From Salticus scenicus (taxonomy: Eukaryota; Arthropoda; Arachnida; Araneae; Salticidae), in the NCBI GenBank assembly GCA_963930645.1, contig OZ005648.1:150763035-150827034 (forward strand): a stretch of DNA of 64,000 bases. Reading direction: 5' to 3'. The first letter of the stretch is position 1, and every line of letters begins with the position of its first letter. Below the pieces are notes generated by a model that was not told the origin of the DNA, did not search any database, and worked only from the letters and a program-made list of their open reading frames with translations. Made by a program: the position numbers and the translations under genes. This document shows positions 24,549-36,475 of the stretch, in pieces.

Positions 24549-26400
24549 TGCTATAGAAAGAAAGTATGGGAACAGACATTCACGACACAATGTGAGGGTG
24601 TAAAGAAAAGGGTTCAGCAGCGCTGCCAACATGTTAATTAATAAACCAGAGGATTGTTAGTACCCGCATTTTCTCACACCAGTCTTTTTTTTTTCTTCTA
24701 TATGTGATATAGAGAAAGTATTAGATTCGTGAAAATTTTTGACCTCCGTTTTTGATGGATTTACACGTTTTGGGATGTCCTGAACACGAATTGATAGTTT
24801 TTAGAAAAAAAAACTATCGAATTTTGTGTCCACTACACGAATTTTGTGTCCACTGTATCTCAAGGATCAATGAATAAAATTTAACCAAACTTGGTAGTTA
24901 GTTGCACCCTGACATAAACTGGTGCTGATTAGATTTGGGGATTAATCGCTCACCAGGTGGCGCTGTAATAGCATTTTTCTAAACTTTTAACATGGCAGTA
25001 TAGGACAAAATTTCGTATAAATGTGTATAATGAAAGTTATTTTAAACTTGTGATTGTAAAATTAATATGTATAATTGATAATATTAGTAGTTAACTAGGA
25101 AAAAATTTTTGTACATGTGGGGGCATCGCTTCCCCCCTGGAAATTTTCAAGATGGGTATCTTTCGAAAGGTCTCGTCAATACCTTTAAAACGAATGGTTG
25201 AACTATAAATCTGTGATAATTTAAAACAAAGTTATCGATTTTTTTACTTTTAACGAAAAAAAAAACTTTTTTTTTATTGTTACTGAGTGAATTTGTATAG
25301 GAAAATATAGAAGAAAGTCTTGTGGTGGCCACAACATACTACTTTAAATTACTTTTCTTCTTATTTCATCTCAAATACTTTTAAGGAGAAATATTATAAA
25401 AATTCAGTGGTGTGAAGAAGGGGGCGAATACTAACTCCGGATTAGGCTGGCTGTATAGTTCAGGTATAAATAACATTGAATGTAAATTTATCGTTAATAA
25501 CGATGTTCAGAGAAAGTATATTTGATATAATTTGTAGTTTTTTAAATGAATATAGGATGCTATAGAAAGAAAGTATGTCCACTGATATATATGACACAAT
25601 ATGTGGGTGTAAAGAAAAGAGTTCAGCATAGCTGCCATCATCCTAATTAATAATCTGGAGGATTGTTAGTACCCACCTTTTTTCCCCACCAGTCTTTTTT
25701 AGAGTAGTTTTCTTCTTATTTCATCCTAAATACATTTAAGGAGAAATACTATATAAATTAAGTGATGTGAAGAATGGAGCGGGTACTAACATTACTCCGG
25801 ATTAGATTTGTAGCTATCGCTCAGGTATAAATCACACATTTAACATTGAGTGTAAATTTATCGTTAATAACGACGTTCAGAAAAAGCATATTTGATACGA
25901 TTTGTAATATTTTAGGAATATAGGATACTACAGAAAGAAAGTATGGGGATAGATATAGACGACACAATAGGAGGATGTAAAGAAAAGGGTTCAGCAGAGC
26001 TCCCAACAGCTTAACCCTTTGAGTGCTATGGACGCACTTATGCGTCCAACGAAAGTCATTAATATAGACAATGGACGCAAATACGCGCTTAGCAGATGTT
26101 ATCTGTATGGACTATGGACGCAAATACGCGCCCGGCAAAAATGATCAGTGTACTATGCAACACTCGCATACAGCGCGTCCGCGATAAGAATGAGACAACT
26201 CGTCAGCGCCAACCGCGCGCCGTCCGTATGGACCGCATAGGCCGCGAGTATTCAGCACTCAAAGGGTTAATTAATAATCCGGCTGATTGTTAGTACCCGT
26301 CTTTTTTCACACCAGTCTTTTTTTAGAGTACTTTTCTTCTTATTTCATATTAAATACATAAAAGGAGAAATACTGTAAAAATTAAGTGATTTGGAGCTAT
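24549..26400. repeat. Three-unit tandem repeat (~365 bp), invaded twice
   Basis: Units begin at about 24549, 25558 and 25926 with GATGCTATAGAAAGAAAGTA or a variant and contain, in order, GGTGTAAAGAAAAGRGTTCA, GGATTGTTAGTACCC, CACCAGTCTTTTTT, AGGAGAAATACTATA, CTCCGGATTAG and TTTATCGTTAATAACGA. Units 2 and 3 are ~365 bp apart. Unit 1 is split by ~640 bp of other repeat DNA (24690-25345) that includes the ACACGTTTTGGGATGTCCTG motif. Unit 3 is split by the piggyBac-like MITE at 26015-26266 and truncated. No coding content. A further copy surrounds the Polinton-like element at 51.5/59.1 kb. Confidence 0.75.
26015..26266. mobile_element. piggyBac-like MITE, TTAA-flanked (CCCTTTGAGTGCT ends)
   Basis: TTAA at 26011-26014 and 26267-26270 flank a 252-bp element with perfect 13-bp inverted repeats CCCTTTGAGTGCT / AGCACTCAAAGGG. 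The interior is much more GC-rich than the surroundings and contains repeated GGACGCAAATACGCG. It interrupts the third tandem unit, so the empty site can be read from the neighbouring units. It is non-coding; an ORF across it is fortuitous. Confidence 0.93.
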
Positions 26401-26839
26401 TTTTAAATTATTATTAAGTTATTTTTACGTTTATATGTTCATAACCTACAAAAATTATATTATTATTATAAATGTTTATACGAAGATTATTAGTTTAAAT
26501 CTTAAATATAAGCTTCAGAGTAGTTAAGTTTCTATAGTGTTATGAATAAGTATGATATTCAAATAAAAATGTTTTTCCTTTATTTTCTTATCTCAATAAG
26601 GGTTTGTGATTCAGAAATTTTTACATATAGGGGATGCCATAGGGAAAAAAAAAAAAAAAAAAAAAAACATGGTGACATACAATGTTATTAAAAGTATTAA
26701 ATAATTATAAAAAATAATAATGTATTTAAAGATCTAAATTCTAACCTATAAAATGGTGTATTTCATTTGATTCTTTAACTTATCTCTATTTAGACGAAAT
26801 TTTAATTGAACTAATTATTTATTCTATCTCTTATAATTA

Positions 26840-27390
26840 CACTGCTCTGAAACAGTTTTCGAGTTCTGATACCATTCTTGCTGATTCTTATGTAAAATGA
26901 CCTCCTGAATCAGAATAAGACTCCCATTTTGCCCAGTCACCCCCCCCCCTCCCTCACTTTTTTCACCAGTTCGATAATTTTATAACCACGAATTTCCTTT
27001 GAAGAATGAAAACGAATTAATTTAACACCTAAAAACAAAAAAATATAATGAATAACATTAATAACATATTAAAAAAAATATAAGATATGTAATACATAAT
27101 TTCAGTGGCAAATCCTCCCAAAAAATTTCCTCTTGTCGCAAATGTCCATGTTTTACAATTTTCCAACTATGTAGCCCCTCAGAAGATATTTAACGGTGAA
27201 AATAATCCTCCCCTCTCCTAAAAATCAAACTTCTAGCCATAAAATCACCGAAAAATGATAAAAATAGGGGCCATTCCTAAAAAAATGGTGGATGACAGGG
27301 CAAAATGGGCATCATATTCCGATTCAGGAGGTCATTTTACATAAGAATATGCTGAAATGGTGTCATAAGCAGTTTTCATGTCTAGCAGTG
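26840..27390. mobile_element. MITE with CACTGCT ends and long TIRs
   Basis: Left end CACTGCTCTGAAACAGTTTT and right end (reverse complement) CACTGCTAGACATGAAAACT lead into a better conserved inner TIR: ACCATTCTTGCTGATTCTTA / ACCATTTCAGCATATTCTTA followed by TGTAAAATGACCTCCTGAAT on both arms. The middle is AT-rich with a C9 run. The CACTG start suggests hAT, but I could not find a clean 8-bp duplication. A second copy is split between 51461-51493 and 59284-59800. Confidence 0.7.
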
Positions 27391-29195
27391 TTATTAATTT
27401 CATTATCTTGAAACATTTTTATAAATGGGATATTTCAAGGGGATACAATATATATTGATTTTCTTGATTATTTGATGAAAATATCATATTTTCATTTTTA
27501 AAAAAATCTCTGAAATTGGTTACTTGATTAAGAAGTAGTTATCATTAAAATGATTGCAGTAAAGTTGTAAAAAGAAAAGAATTTGCTATATTACCCGATT
27601 TTTTTTTCTGTAAAAATGACCTTATAAAAGTAGCACAAAATTCCAGAGGAATTTTCTATTTTTACTAAGTAGCTACGGACTCTTTTACAAAAACAGATTT
27701 ATGAGAAAAATCGAAGCATCTGTTCTAAATTTAAAATGTTATTTAAAAAAATAAGAGCTCCCTCCCTCCCCCCCTCCAAAAAAAAAGCACTATAACTGTA
27801 TAAAGAAATCAGAAATTGTAAAAAGTATATATATATGAAAAATAGTATAAAACATTATTGAAAGTGTCACACAGAAAGTATGTAAAATTACAATCTAACA
27901 TTTATTGCCTTTTTATTTTTATGGAAGTTAGTTTTTTATTTTCATACTAATAGAATATAATATCATGTACTATATTATGAATTTCCTTATCCAGTTACAA
28001 TAAAGAAACTATTTTACTTTAAAAGTTTCCTTCGATAATCTATTTCATATGCTAAATATATTTCAATTTTGTCAAATTGTATGCCCTCACATTTATATTT
28101 CTCAAAAGTTATTACATTTCACATATATTTCTAACATTTAATACTCAAAATTTTACTTATTAATCTAACAAATAGTGGAAATGTACTACAGCGTTATCTA
28201 GATGAGAAACGGCAAAATTTGAAAACTAGAATCTTTAATCTAGATTACGAAATTCTTTTCAAACAAGCGTCACTGTCTGTTTAATTTGAAACCTTTAATT
28301 AAATGAAACAACCCTTTTGATTACAGATATTTGTTCGTTTCAGATGAAGGTTAATTAAAAAGTTAAAAATAGAGTTGCTTACGCTCAAACAAAGCAAGAG
28401 AAACATTCGGTGACATCTCCTTTTCATTGTGAGACAGTGACAAATGTATTTTGGTGTTCACAATAATCGATTGGCAATAAATAACAAATAAATTGACTTC
28501 AAACTAATTATATCATGAAATGAAGAATACTTAATACATCTGTATTTTTTTTTCATTACAAAGATTTTAATTATTTTAATGAGTAACAATTAGAAAGTCT
28601 TCCTCAGTACTTTATTTATATAAATTTATACACGAGAAATAACAATAGTGTGATTTGTAGAAAATAATGAAGGATTTATTTTATGTTTCTCAATTTTCAA
28701 TCGTATAAAAATGTTGCCATGGAAATTAATCTCAATTTCGGATACTAACTTCCCCTTTTGACGATGGATTACTTTCTCTGTGTAACGCCATTTTCATCAA
28801 ATCTTTTCATCTGCATTAATGAATACGATCATTTTATTTATGTTATTATATTATAAATTTACAAAATAACACTAAACTAAATTGTAATAGCGAATAACTC
28901 TTTGCAGTTTTCTATATCCTGACGTAAATATCGCAAATGTGACTGACACCGATAAATGTATTATTTGAAGTTGAACTTAAATTAACAATAACAAGGTTGG
29001 TAAACTGATATCCAGGTAGAAGACGAATTAGTAAAGGAATTCTGAATTACCAAATGGCTGTTTATGTCATTATTACTTTCGTCTATAAAGGAAGAAATCT
29101 GTTGATTCATTACGTTTTTTGCCACAGTTTTTTAAGGATTTTGTTGTTTTTAGAAGTCCTGCATACGATTTCACTTTTTTTACATTGTGTCAAGG
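27391..29195. other. Intergenic AT-rich DNA, nothing recognised
   Basis: No gene, inverted repeat or tandem array stands out in this stretch. Confidence 0.5.
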
Positions 29196-29576
29196 TAGAG
29201 CTTCTTTAATAATTCAGGCCGCGTATTAACCGCCATCTTTTTGCCTCGAAAGACGTCAGATTTCCCATTTGGTGCATCTAATTCAGCTATGATCTTCATG
29301 TTGTCGGATTTCAAGAAAACTTTTTTAAGTCCTTTCCTGGAACGATTTGAGAAAATTGTTGCTGAACAAACTCTTATACTACATTTTGTTAAGCTAAAAT
29401 TACAAAAACAATAATAAAAAATAAAAGAAAATGTAACTCAAAAGTGACATCACATGATAACCGAAACAGTGGCTAAAGATTAATAATCTACGAACTTGCT
29501 GGGCACATGTTACAACCCTTAAGCAAAAAAAAAAAAATGCCAGATGTGCCAGGCCATATATATAAGAACTTTATGT
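29196..29576. mobile_element. MITE related to 19615-20180, copy 2
   Basis: Left arm AGGCCGCGTATTAACCGCCA then TCTTTTTGCCT and right arm AAAAATGCCAGATGTGCCAG then GCCATATATATA are inverted repeats matching those of the 19.6-kb copy, also in the shared internal text CTGGGCACATGT / CTGGGTACATGT. It is shorter (about 380 bp) and more decayed. Confidence 0.6.
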
Positions 29577-29866
29577 CAGGATGTTGCCAAAATATTGTGA
29601 ATGGTGTATCTTCTGAACCAATGGGTTGGGTTGTGAACCCTGAGACCGATTGATGGCACTAGGGCCCTAGGCCTCAGGGGAAGTGCCTTCAGTCGGAGGT
29701 CTTTCCAAGGGATCTTAGGTCATATTTACGCATATTTCAGAAAAAAAAATACGGAAAACTCCGAACGGCTAGGCCAATGAGCGCGACTTGGGATCGAGAC
29801 CGGCACCTCACATCTAACATAATTGAGCGCAGAACCGCTCGACCGCTGGTAGGCCCCCGATTAAAT
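29577..29866 (-). mobile_element. tRNA-derived SINE-like element
   Basis: On the minus strand, from about 29863, the sequence reads CCTACCAGCGGTCGAGCGG (A-box-like), then GGTGCCGGTCTCGATCCC (B-box-like, compare GGTTCGANTCC), about 45 bp apart. The ~200-bp body downstream is GC-richer than the flanks and ends near 29577 beside the MITE above. A tRNA head with an unrelated body is the SINE layout. I see no poly-A tail or clear target duplication and cannot name the family. Confidence 0.5.
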
Positions 29867-30435
29867 GGACAGAATTAAATATGTCTTACATTTCCGTCGT
29901 AGCTTCACTTAAATTGGTGTTTATTTGATTTTGGAATTCACTAAAAAATAGTTCTGTGACTGACAGCTAGGAACTAAATTGCAACTCTAGTAAAACTAGT
30001 TCTATGCCATCCTTATAAATTCTAGTTCCCTTTGCTAGCGAGTTCTAAAAACACCTATTTGAATTCTAGAGCATTTCCCTATATTATCTCGGTCAAACTT
30101 GTTTAAAAAATTTTAAAAATAAATAAGAAAACAAGATTCGAGTTTCAGAACTACAATTTTAGTTTAAGACACTATTCTAGAAAATTAAGCGAGAATTTCT
30201 CGAAATTCAAAGTATTCAATGTATTCATAATATTCATAATATATAGTTTCCCTATCTAGAAAAGTATAGACTAGGAATTCTAGATCATTTTGTCTATTCA
30301 AGTTATTTGTTTACATTATACACATAATTCAATAATCTATATTTCTAATTAGGGATTCTGAAAATGACTAATTTTATGTTCTAGATGAAAGCAGTATATA
30401 TTTTTCTCAGTGTATATCGTGTAGCAAGTGGAATT
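29867..30435. other. Intergenic DNA rich in CTAGA/TCTAGA motifs
   Basis: No gene. The pentamer CTAGA or its complement recurs many times (for example near 29995, 30067, 30176, 30255, 30286, 30382), and the right edge TCAGTGTA resembles a MITE end, but no matching left end was found. Confidence 0.35.
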
Positions 30436-30935
30436 TTTTTGCTACAAACACCTCCATTAAAGGAAGGCTATACCTCAACTTCTACAGTGTGTAAATGCAC
30501 AAGTCATCATGTGTAAAATAGTCATGATTGTCGTTCGGCGGCATTCACTTTAGCACTGCAAATTATCCCTGTTTTCTGGAAGACAACATCTCAGCGTCTA
30601 TGGTATATAAATGCACTAAACTTGGTACGGAAGATAGGTATGATAAAAAGTATGTTGATAAATTCGAGTAAATATTTGAAAGCAGGTGGGACTGCTATAC
30701 TGAAATATTTCATGATTACAAGAAGGATATACCTGAACTTTTACGAAACATAAATATACTAGTTTTGGTGTTTAAGGATTGCATAATGAAAACTTGTGCT
30801 GATTCAATCTGGAAATACAACAGATTAAATGTTCTGCTGTTATTTTCTGTGACATTTAAGATAGCCACATCTTAGCGTTTATTGGTTAAAATTACAGCAC
30901 ACATCATCTGTAAAATCTTAACTGTGAGGCGCTAT
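30436..30935. repeat. Degenerate tandem repeat, about four ~135-bp units
   Basis: Units near 30450, 30580, 30715 and 30860 share a core of the form GAAGGCTATACCTCAACTTC, then T(A/G)TAAATGCACTA, then TGTGTAAAATAG or a variant. They are heavily diverged from each other. Non-coding. Confidence 0.5.
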
Positions 30936-31703
30936 GTTGTTCATACTAACCGGTAAATGATTCTGTTATGTGAAATAATTAAAAGAAAATCCTTTAATGG
31001 CCACAGCACAGCAGTTTTTATAAATAAAAATAATAAATATATTCATAAACTGATTTGTAACGTCAATCTTGCAAAGGATTTCCATAAACTATTTTTCTGT
31101 ACACGAAAGTGTTTCGGATACAGTTACAATTAAAGGAGGTGTTCATATGATTTTGTTCAAAACAGTATTTTTACAACTTGCAATTAATTTTTTTTTTTTT
31201 TTTTTTTTTGTAGTAAATAAGATTTTTTTTTTCTCGGGTGATTTATAAAATTGACTCAATAATTGAGCACACACGAAATTATTTAAATATTTAATACCAC
31301 TGTGAACATTTATCTACTATATTCTTTAATATATATCAGACTATTTCCTATATATATTTGTGACAAGAGGAGCTGTGTTTCCATATTTTCTTAAATATTT
31401 TCTTAGATGTCTATCTCGTTTTATAGTTTATAGGTATGAGAGGCTTGCAGCACGTATACTAGAAAAATTTGCATTTATTTGTGATTTTAAATTGATAAAA
31501 TTTAAACAAATGCAACTTCTTAAAATAAAAATTAAAAAAGTATAAGCTTAAAAAATGATTTTCAGGATTTTATTTATTTATTTATTTACAAATAAACTTA
31601 ATAAATTAAACATTTAAATTTGCGCTTATATTTCATTTATTTTTCGCTAGTTTCTAAAATTTGGATTGATTCAACTCGACTTTTTGATTATTTAGTAATT
31701 ATC

Positions 31704-31735
<32 letters not shown>

Positions 31736-32026
31736 TAAAGTAAAGTAAGAGATGTAAAAAGTAAATGAGAGTAGATAAGAGAAGTCGTTAAATAAACAAA
31801 GTTGGATGAGCTGAATGTTTTTTCCTGAGTTGTATGTCGTGGTGTTATCCAACTGTATTCGAAATATACCAACTGCACTCGCTAGTCTTAACCCCCTTTC
31901 ACTTACTCTCTTGCAAGTTTCTATCTTACCACCCCTTCGCTCTGAATAGGAAGGACCCAAAAGTTTGTTGGTGGAATTGTACTAACTGCCCTAGCTGGAA
32001 GTTTATAATTTTATTTGTAATTTAAC
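30936..32026. other. Intergenic AT-rich DNA
   Basis: T tracts at about 31189-31210 and 31706-31732, (ATTT)n near 31569-31588. The stretch 31840-31990 is GC-richer but has no recognisable feature. Confidence 0.5.
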
Positions 32027-32785
32027 CGAGTTACCTGCGTTTTCAGATTCAAGCACAGCGAGGTAAGGGAGTCCAGTGAAGTTTCTTTTTTTTTTTTTTT
32101 ACGTGTCTGATAGTGATTACTGCGGAACCAAGTTGCGGGCGTTCTCAGATTCATGCACAGCGAGGTAGGAGTCTCCAGTGATTTCTTTCTTTTTTATGCA
32201 CGTGGTAGTGATTGCCGCGGAAGCGAGTTACGGGCGTTCTCAGATTCATACACAGCGGGGTAGGGGTGTCCAGTGACGTTTTTTTTTTTTTTGTTTTAAC
32301 GTGCGTGATAGTGATCGCCACGGAAGCGAGTTAAGGGTGTTTTCAGATTCATGCATAGCGAGGTAGGGGTGTCCAGTGATGTTTTTATGGTTTTAACGTG
32401 CGTGATAGTGATTGCCGCGGAACCGAGTTACGTACGTTTTCAGATTCATGCACAGCGAGATAAGGATGTCCAGTGATTTTTTTATTTTATTCTTTTGTTT
32501 TATTTTAACGCACGTGATAGTGAATGTCGTAGAACCGAGTTACGTGCGTTTTCAGATTCATGCACAGCGTGGTAGGAGTGTCCAGTGATGCTTTTTTGGT
32601 TTTAACGTGCTTTATAGTGACTGCCGCGGAACCGAGTTACGTGCGTTTTCAGATTCATGAACAGCGAAGTAGGGGTGTCAAGTGATTTTTTTTTTCTTGC
32701 TTTTTACGTTCGTGGTAGTGATTGCCGAGTTACAGACGTTCTCAATTTCATGCACAGCCAGGTAGGGATGTCCATTGATTTTATT
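32027..32785. repeat. Minisatellite, eight ~95-110-bp units
   Basis: Eight units begin with GAGTTACGTGCGTTTTCAGA or a variant at about 32027, 32130, 32224, 32327, 32427, 32536, 32633 and 32726. Each has a conserved core (GAGTTACGNGCGTTTTCAGA ... ATGCACAGCGAGGTAGGGGT, GTCCAGTGAT), a T-rich spacer of variable length, and a second conserved block (TTTTAACGTGCGTGATAGTG then ATTGCCGCGGAACC). Both blocks are conserved to a similar degree while the T tract varies, which explains the uneven period. Ends are more diverged than the middle, as in a decaying array. Confidence 0.88.
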
Positions 32786-33224
32786 TATTTATTTGGTTTC
32801 CCATTGCATCTTTCGTTTTCTATTTCATTATTTTCAGTGGCTGGATCTAAATTCATAACGGGGTTTTCAGGTAGCAAGAGGCGTTTGCATGTCCGAGTGC
32901 AGTTGGTAATTTTTTTGAAGTGGAGGAAAAATAAGCGAGTGCAGATGGTAGTCGCCTGTATGTCTTTTATAATGGATCACGGTACCTGCAAATTCCTATA
33001 TGCATCACTGTAAAGGGAACTATAATAATTGGTAAGCACGCAATATCAAATATTTATAATTTTTCGTGATTTAAACGAATTAAAGTTACTAAATCCAAAT
33101 TAAACATTTTGAATTCATAAACAACAAAGTAAAAAAAATCTATTTTGTGTACCGGTAAAAACTACAAGTCCTTGTATGGTTCTTGTGTTCATAACCTCTC
33201 ATACATATCAATTTATATCTTACA
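32786..33224. other. Sequence downstream of the minisatellite
   Basis: A 118-codon plus-strand frame begins inside the last minisatellite units and runs to 33013; it looks fortuitous and has no recognised domain. No other feature. Confidence 0.45.
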
Positions 33225-33790
33225 GTTTAGACTCTATCGCACAACACATACATAATATGAGTCAATTGGCCGTAATGATGAAAAACTTTTTCTTTGTGTC
33301 CCTGTAAAAGAATATAAGTTATGTACTCATCAAAATCTATAGAAATCGTGTGATGGTAACTATAACAAAGCTAAAAATATAAGGCTGAAGCAGATAATGC
33401 GTTTAGAAGCAATCGCACTTTAATAAGTGCATTGATCATAATGATTGATTTTTTAAGTGCATTGATCATAATGATAAAGAATATTTATTTTTGTCTCTGT
33501 AACAGAGGTATAGCTTGTACGTTCATCAAAATTAACGAACTTCATGCACTGGTGACCCATCATAGCATACCTATGAACTTTAAGCTTAACTGAATAAGGC
33601 GCTTAGACTATATCGCACTTTAAATAATTTGAGTAAAGGGGCCGTAGAGTCAAAGAATATTTCTTTGTGTCCCTGTATAAAACTATGAATGTTCGATTCA
33701 TCAAAATCTATACAGTTCGTGCGACGGTAACCTGTAACATACCTACTAAAATTTAGCCCAATCGATCAAAGCGTTTAGACGCGATAGTGT
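33225..33790. repeat. Degenerate tandem repeat, ~175-200-bp units
   Basis: Units are marked by TTTAGACTCTATCGCAC-like ends at about 33228, 33402, 33601 and 33776 and by TATTTCTTTGTGTCCCTGTA followed by ACTCATCAAAATCTATA inside. A related sequence, rearranged, occurs at about 61250-61400 (TTTTTACAGGGACACAAAGG). Confidence 0.6.
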
Positions 33791-35090
33791 TGATTCCTAC
33801 ACATATATGCATACATACACACACTCATACATCGCGGTAAAAATAGTAAAAATGAGCTCGGGAGGCCTCAAAACGTATACATACGCCAATATCTCATAGA
33901 CAGATTTTTTTTCATGATTACAATATTTTCCTTATATAATGCATGTTCGAAAAGTAAAAATATCAGACCTCCAAATGAAAAGAATTGCAATTCTAAAACG
34001 GGCAAGATAAACATCAAATAATTGGTTCCTAATTGGAAATACTAATTTACATAATCTACTTTTTATTTTATTAGAAAAGATTTAGTAACACTTTCAGTAA
34101 TTATTTACACTGTATAGAATTTATGTAGAATGGTAATTTGCTCCTAAAGAAAACATACACGAATATTCAAATTTCAACTGATGGAACACAAATAACACCC
34201 TGAATGCGTATATTTATTTGAAGCGTATTTTAACTTTTAAATAAATTAAGATATGATCGTTTTTTCTTTGCTCTGTATAGTCAGTCAGTTCTTTTTTTTT
34301 TCTTTTACAGAAGTAGGTGTGGGGGGGGGGACAGTTTCTAATTTGAACTCTTTCCCATGCAAAATACACATTTTATGTGCAATTTTGCTTAATTCTGTAA
34401 CTTTTTACAATTATAAACGGTGTTTTCTATACGTCAATGGTTGAAATAAAAGGCTTAAAAATAACTTTAATAAATATTTGGGATGTTCATTAAAAAATTT
34501 ATTCTCTTACTTTGCATATCATTTATTTTACGAATTATTAAACAAATATTCAAAAAAAACTAAATATTATTTAAAGAGAGCAAACGGTTTAGCAAACGGA
34601 CGACAAACGAAATAGCTTATATTTACTTTAAAATGGAGACCTTTTGTTTATTAGCATGACACGAAGATGCGATGACAAAGTCAATTTCATATAAAAAGCT
34701 TCTAATTACTTATCATAATTATTACCAATTTGTCTCTGTTTTATTTAGAAAAAAGAAAAAAAAAAGAACTCTTTAAATAGGTAATTATAATAGTTTTTAA
34801 CGCTGTATTATTATAAAGGTACTTTAATAGGGTCACCATACTTTACACTTACACATTTGTTTATATTATATCTGTACATATACATATATATATATATATA
34901 TTGATATTGAAAAAATAAATAAATTTCAAAATTGCACAAAAAAAAAAAAAAACTAATAATAATATTAATACATTTTTTTTTTTTTTTTTATGTTTATGTA
35001 TACTATTAATACTATTAAAGAAAATTATAAGTAACACAAGTGAAATTTTTAGTTCCCCATCATACTATAGGTATGGGGAGAAAATTTCCG
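33791..35090. other. Intergenic AT-rich DNA with one dispersed motif
   Basis: GAGCTCGGGAGGCCTCAAAA at 33854-33873 is an inverted copy of the ACGTTTTGAGG(T/C).TCCTGA motif found elsewhere in the window. A G10 run is at 34321-34330 and T/A tracts near 34940-34990. No gene. Confidence 0.45.
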
Positions 35091-36055
35091 ACCTCGATTT
35101 TTTTTAATTTTTTACACGTTTTCAGGTGTGAGGATTCTGCAAATGACAAAATTTGTATGGTGTCCGTCTGTAGGGTGTCTGTTAGTTTGTTAGTCTGTTA
35201 GTGTGTTAGTCCGTTAGTGTGTTAGTATATTAGTCTGTGTACAGGATATCACAAGAACAAATTGTCGCAGAGAAGTCAGATTAGTTTTAAAATATTACTT
35301 TCGACACTGGCAAGAACCCTATTCATTTGCAACATTCGAATTACAAAACTTCGTAAGTTATTAGAAATTTACGACTTTCTTAACATGGGAGAATAGGGCA
35401 AAATTTCACTTAAACGTGCATTAATTGGAAAATTTTACTGTAAATATGTCAGACAAAATTTAAATATCAGTTTTGATGCCAGAATGAACTATAGAAACTA
35501 TAAACATGCTAATTTTAAAATTTTGCAAGTTATTGGAAATGTACGAATTACTTAACATGGCAGAATAGGTCAAAATTTCACATAAATGTCCTTTTGAGGT
35601 ATATTTTCATCGTAAATATGTCAGACTACTTTTGAAATATTATTTAGGTTATTAGCATGGATATCATTGACTATGAATTTCTCAATATAAAAATTTCGTA
35701 AGTTATTGGAAATTTACGAATTTCTTAACATAGACCACTTTTGAAATATTATTTAGGATACTGGCATGAATATCATAGACTATGAATTTTCCAATTTAAA
35801 AAATTAGTAAGTTATTTGGAATTTACGATTTACTTAAAATGGCAGAATAGGGCAAAATTGAGCATAAACGTCCATTTTGAGGATCATAAATGTATCAGAC
35901 AACTTCAAAATAATATTTATGATACTTGTTTGAGCATGATAGACTACAAATATTCTAATAGGAAAATTTCGTAAGTTATTCGTAATTTAAAATTTTATGA
36001 ACATAGCAAAATTAGGCTATATTCCATACAAATATGCATTTTGGGGATCGTTGCA
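35091..36055. repeat. TTAGTCTG microrepeat and ~170-bp tandem array
   Basis: It opens with ATTTTTTACACGTTTTCAGG (35105-35124), then an 8-bp minisatellite of the TTAGTCTG type at about 35178-35240. From about 35341 five units share TTCGTAAGTTATTGGAAATT, ACTTAACATGGCAGAATAGG, AAAATTTCACATAAACGTCC, and TGTCAGAC then TTTTGAAATATTATTTAGG; starts are near 35343, 35523, 35695, 35807 and 35969. Unit 3 is truncated. The AACATGGCAGTATAGGACAA text at 24989-25008 is a stray copy. Confidence 0.7.
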
Positions 36056-36262
36056 TTGGCAATAGTAGCATGATAACTAACCTACGAAACTGACCCCAAT
36101 AAAATAAATTAATAGATTAGAATAAGGTAAATATATCGAACTTAATTATGGGTAGCCTACTGGGCGGGGATTTCATTTTATCACTGTGTCACGCATTTGA
36201 TCAAATTCATTTCTCTTACCATTTATATTATATGTCCTGCACTAGATATTTATAAGAATATA

Positions 36263-36475
36263 CAGTCGGTAACATAACTTTCCGAACACTAGCAAAAATT
36301 CCTATGTAAAAAAAGTAGAGTTAATACTGCTTTGTTAAATAAATCCTTGTCGAATCATGTTCTTAGTCAGTGTAAGAACATGATTCGACAAGGATTTATT
36401 TAACAAAACAGTAATAACTCTATTTCTTTTATATAGAAATTTTTGCTAGCGTTCGGATACTTTTGTTACCGACTG
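36263..36475. mobile_element. Palindromic Tc1/mariner-like MITE, copy 2
   Basis: CAGTCGGTAACATAACTTTC at the left and GATACTTTTGTTACCGACTG at the right are inverted repeats, with TA on both sides. It is 213 bp and shares its hairpin centre (GTCGAATCATGTTCTTAGTC and GACAAGGATTTATTTAACAA) with copy 1 at 4395-4608, but differs at many positions, so the copies are old or derive from different sources. Confidence 0.8.

Noticed and set aside
26096..26293. 65-codon ORF with a basic, balanced composition
   Set aside because: It sits almost entirely in the GC-rich piggyBac-like MITE and runs past its end into the tandem repeat; no domain.
29867..30420. Possible MITE ending in TACACTGAGAAAAA on the minus strand near 30416
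   Set aside because: A plausible right end exists, but I found no matching left end or target duplication.
32027..32785. CRISPR-like repeat-spacer look
   Set aside because: Both 'repeat' and 'spacer' parts are conserved between units and only T-tract length varies; the genome is eukaryotic. It is a minisatellite.
32657..33013. 118-codon ORF
   Set aside because: It starts in minisatellite units and has a hydrophobic T-tract-derived segment; no recognisable domain or conserved neighbour.
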